From Streptosporangium saharense (GTDB taxonomy: Bacteria; Actinomycetota; Actinomycetes; Streptosporangiales; Streptosporangiaceae): a stretch of DNA of 64,000 nucleotides. The notes beneath the pieces are model-generated. The model searched no databases. It saw only the letters and a list, made by a program, of their open reading frames with translations, and was not told the DNA's origin. This document shows positions 62,372-64,000 of the stretch, piece after piece (position 1 is the first letter of the stretch; each line of letters begins with the position of its first letter). The stretch lies in contig NZ_JACHJP010000009.1 of the NCBI RefSeq assembly GCF_014203715.1, positions 246,719-310,718 on the forward strand, given 5' to 3'. The translations under genes and the position numbers were made by a program.

Positions 62372-63258
62372 TGGGTTCCACGAGAGACACCGACGAGATC
62401 AGCATGGTGCTCGGACGGCTGGCCAGGGTCGCCCCGGGCGCGTCGGCGGGCGACCCGTCCGGCGCGGGGGCGCGGGCGCTGCTCGCCTCCATCACCACCG
62501 AGCCTCGGGTGCCAGTTGTCACCCGCAGGTACGGCCCGCGGCGCCTGGTCCCCGGTCTCGCCGTGGCGGCACTGCTCGCCGTCGGCATCGTGGTCGGCCC
62601 CGGCCTGCTCGGCGGCGGCCACGGCGTGGCGCTCTCCTACGCCAGCTCGGAGATCGACGTCAGGCGGGAGGGCGACGCGTACGTGGCCCGCGTCAAGGAC
62701 CCCTTCGCCGACCGCGCCGCCTACCGCAGGGCGTTCCAGGCCGTCGGCCTGGATGTCGATCTGCGCGTCGTCCCCGTCTCACCGAGCCAGGTCGGCGCCC
62801 TGATCGAGAGCGGGAGCAAAGGGGGAGGGCCGGGCACGGCGCTGAGCGCGGGGATCGAGGGCCCGCAGGGCTGCACGGTGCCGCAGCGGGGCTGCTACCT
62901 GCTGGTCCGCCTCCCCGCGAAAGCCAGGGGGAGGGCCTGGTTCACGGTGGGACGTCCGGCGAGACCGGGGGAGGACTACGCCGGTCACAACTCGGCGACC
63001 CTCCCCGGCGAGGCCCTCGCCGGGGTCAGGGTCAGCGGACGCACGGTCGGACAGGTCATGGCCGAGGTGCGCGAACGTGGTCTGGGCGCCGAGTTCACCC
63101 TCGTGGTCCCGGCCCCGGACGGCGGCCACTCGGAGAGGCCGCTGAAGGCCGGGCAGGCCGGGGACGACTGGACCGTGTGGGAGGCCGAGGGGGTCAGGGC
63201 GGGGACGGTCCGCCTCCTGGTCACCCGCGAGCGCCTCGGCCACAACCCGCTTCAGTAG
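62371..63258 (+). CDS. Membrane protein coupled to the ECF sigma factor
   Basis: 295-residue protein. A cytoplasmic head of about 55 residues (DEISMVLGRLARVAPGASAG) precedes one membrane helix (RRLVPGLAVAALLAVGIVVG) and an external domain with two cysteines in GCTVPQRGCYLLV. Proteins of this layout follow ECF sigma genes in actinobacteria and are taken as anti-sigma or sensor partners, though no zinc-binding HxxxCxxC motif is seen. The ATG shares its first base with the stop of the sigma gene. Convergent with the next gene, overlapping by 7 bp. Confidence 0.78.
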   Translation: MGSTRDTDEISMVLGRLARVAPGASAGDPSGAGARALLASITTEPRVPVVTRRYGPRRLVPGLAVAALLAVGIVVGPGLLGGGHGVALSYASSEIDVRREGDAYVARVKDPFADRAAYRRAFQAVGLDVDLRVVPVSPSQVGALIESGSKGGGPGTALSAGIEGPQGCTVPQRGCYLLVRLPAKARGRAWFTVGRPARPGEDYAGHNSATLPGEALAGVRVSGRTVGQVMAEVRERGLGAEFTLVVPAPDGGHSERPLKAGQAGDDWTVWEAEGVRAGTVRLLVTRERLGHNPLQ

Positions 63259-63797
63259 GCGTGCTTGATGTATTCGATGACCTCGTCGGTGCCCTCGCCC
63301 GAGTCCTGCTCGGGCAGGGGCCACCGGAGCTGACGGCCGTCCTGGCCGGTGTAGACGAGCGTGCCGCCCCGCTCGGGCACGTCCAGGCTCTGCACGTAGT
63401 CGGCGTGCCCGTCCGCCGGGATGTCCACGCTGGTGACGTCCTTGATGTAACCCGTCCAGGGCAGCGTCCGCACGTTGCCCTGCATGCGGGTGACGGTCTG
63501 TTCGCCCTTCGTCCAGAAGAGGCCGCCGTTCGGTGTGGCGGCGGGAATGTGGTCGATGACGCCGGTCGTCTCCACGCGGTACGCCACGAGCAGGAACCAC
63601 TTCGCCGAAGGCTTGGCGTCGTCGAACCCCTTCCAGTAGACGACGCCGCGCGGGGTGATCCGCATCGTCGAGCCGTTGCGCCCCACGATCTCCCCGGCCG
63701 CCGCGAAGGGCAGCGTCACCGGCGCGCTCGCCTGGCCGTCGGCGGTGCAGCCGCCCGCCAGCAGGACGACGGCCAGCAGACCGGGGGCGACACGCAT
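63252..63797 (-). CDS. Small secreted lipoprotein
   Basis: 181-residue lipoprotein with signal MRVAPGLLAVVLLAGGC, the lipid cysteine at residue 17, and a beta-rich mature domain (GVVYWKGFDDAKPSAKWFLL, VRTLPWTGYIKDVTSVDIPA). No family was recognised. It converges with the ECF operon, sharing 7 bp at the 3' ends. AGGAGGA lies just before the ATG. Confidence 0.78.
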   Translation of the reverse strand: MRVAPGLLAVVLLAGGCTADGQASAPVTLPFAAAGEIVGRNGSTMRITPRGVVYWKGFDDAKPSAKWFLLVAYRVETTGVIDHIPAATPNGGLFWTKGEQTVTRMQGNVRTLPWTGYIKDVTSVDIPADGHADYVQSLDVPERGGTLVYTGQDGRQLRWPLPEQDSGEGTDEVIEYIKHAY

Positions 63798-64000
63798 CGG
63801 ATCCTCCTCCTGATGATCATCAGCACCCTAGTCCCTCGGGTCGTTTCCGGTGGGGGGCTCGGCCGCGGTCGCACGGAAGAGGTCCCCGCGGCCAAGTGCT
63901 TAGTGCCTGTTCCTAAGCCGGTGATCATGAGCTTGGTGATCAGCCCGCGTGGCGGTGGAGCAGTCCAGGGATAAGGGCTGGAGGGCTTTGAACGTCCGTG
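63798..64000. other. Gene-free end of window
   Basis: No credible gene is seen. The last 130 bases hold a stretch around 63896-63920 (tgcttagtgcctgttcctaa) that looks like the edge of an insertion sequence, but no inverted-repeat partner is in view, so this cannot be confirmed. Confidence 0.3.

Overview
The window is about 72% GC with dense, often overlapping genes and many GTG starts. It carries actinobacterial hallmarks: a conservon-type signalling operon, DUF6461, DUF1206, DUF5925, an F420-type luciferase-like oxidoreductase, DasR-like operator sites and many CCGTACGG palindromes. It looks like chromosomal DNA of a filamentous actinobacterium, most likely a member of the Streptosporangiaceae. 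That placement is an inference from style and gene content. No rRNA, tRNA, CRISPR array or prophage was seen.

1-6931 (minus): a compact complex I paralogue operon in the order nuoA, a NuoB/NuoD-like fusion, nuoH, J, K, L, M, N. It has no NuoC, E, F, G or I. 7085-10453 (plus): a sugar ABC uptake operon (binding lipoprotein and two permeases) behind four DasR-like sites, with an intercistronic hairpin after the binding-protein gene. 10547-13463 (minus): a flavoprotein and dicluster ferredoxin pair resembling AprA/AprB, and a quinone-oxidoreductase-like enzyme. 13655-20170: a Ppx/GppA phosphatase, a DUF1206 protein, an RsbW-like ATPase, an M20 peptidase divergent from a small membrane protein and TetR regulator with tandem operators, an F420-reductase-like protein divergent from an HxlR regulator, and a DUF6461 protein.

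20223-23089: a self-regulated ABC export operon (membrane protein, winged-helix regulator, ATPase, permease) with palindromic operators and a 33-bp tandem repeat. 23402-24605 is a wrecked second ABC transporter whose middle has been replaced by lower-GC DNA encoding a 69-residue membrane protein. 24742-31268: a DUF732-like protein, a SWIM zinc-finger protein, a DUF5925 AAA ATPase, a receptor-type Ser/Thr kinase, mtnA and a peptidoglycan amidase. 31565-36475: mutA, mutB and meaB for methylmalonyl-CoA conversion.

36877-40825 is the most distinctive locus. A cytochrome P450, a class I terpene synthase and a class II diterpene cyclase overlap translationally, which predicts a small diterpenoid pathway. 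A four-gene conservon follows directly (41095-45150). After a lipoprotein and a PPK2 gene comes a minus-strand operon coding for a binding-protein-like protein, a TelA-family protein, a binding-protein/VWA lipoprotein and a two-TM protein (51027 down to 46553). The rest (51160-63797) holds a PAP2 phosphatase, lipoproteins, a TFIIB-type zinc-ribbon protein, an APH-like kinase, an LLM oxidoreductase, a SnoaL-like protein, a NagD-like HAD phosphatase, a beta-propeller-like protein, an MFS transporter, a secreted N,N-dimethylformamidase-like protein, a low-molecular-weight tyrosine phosphatase, and an ECF sigma factor with a membrane partner.
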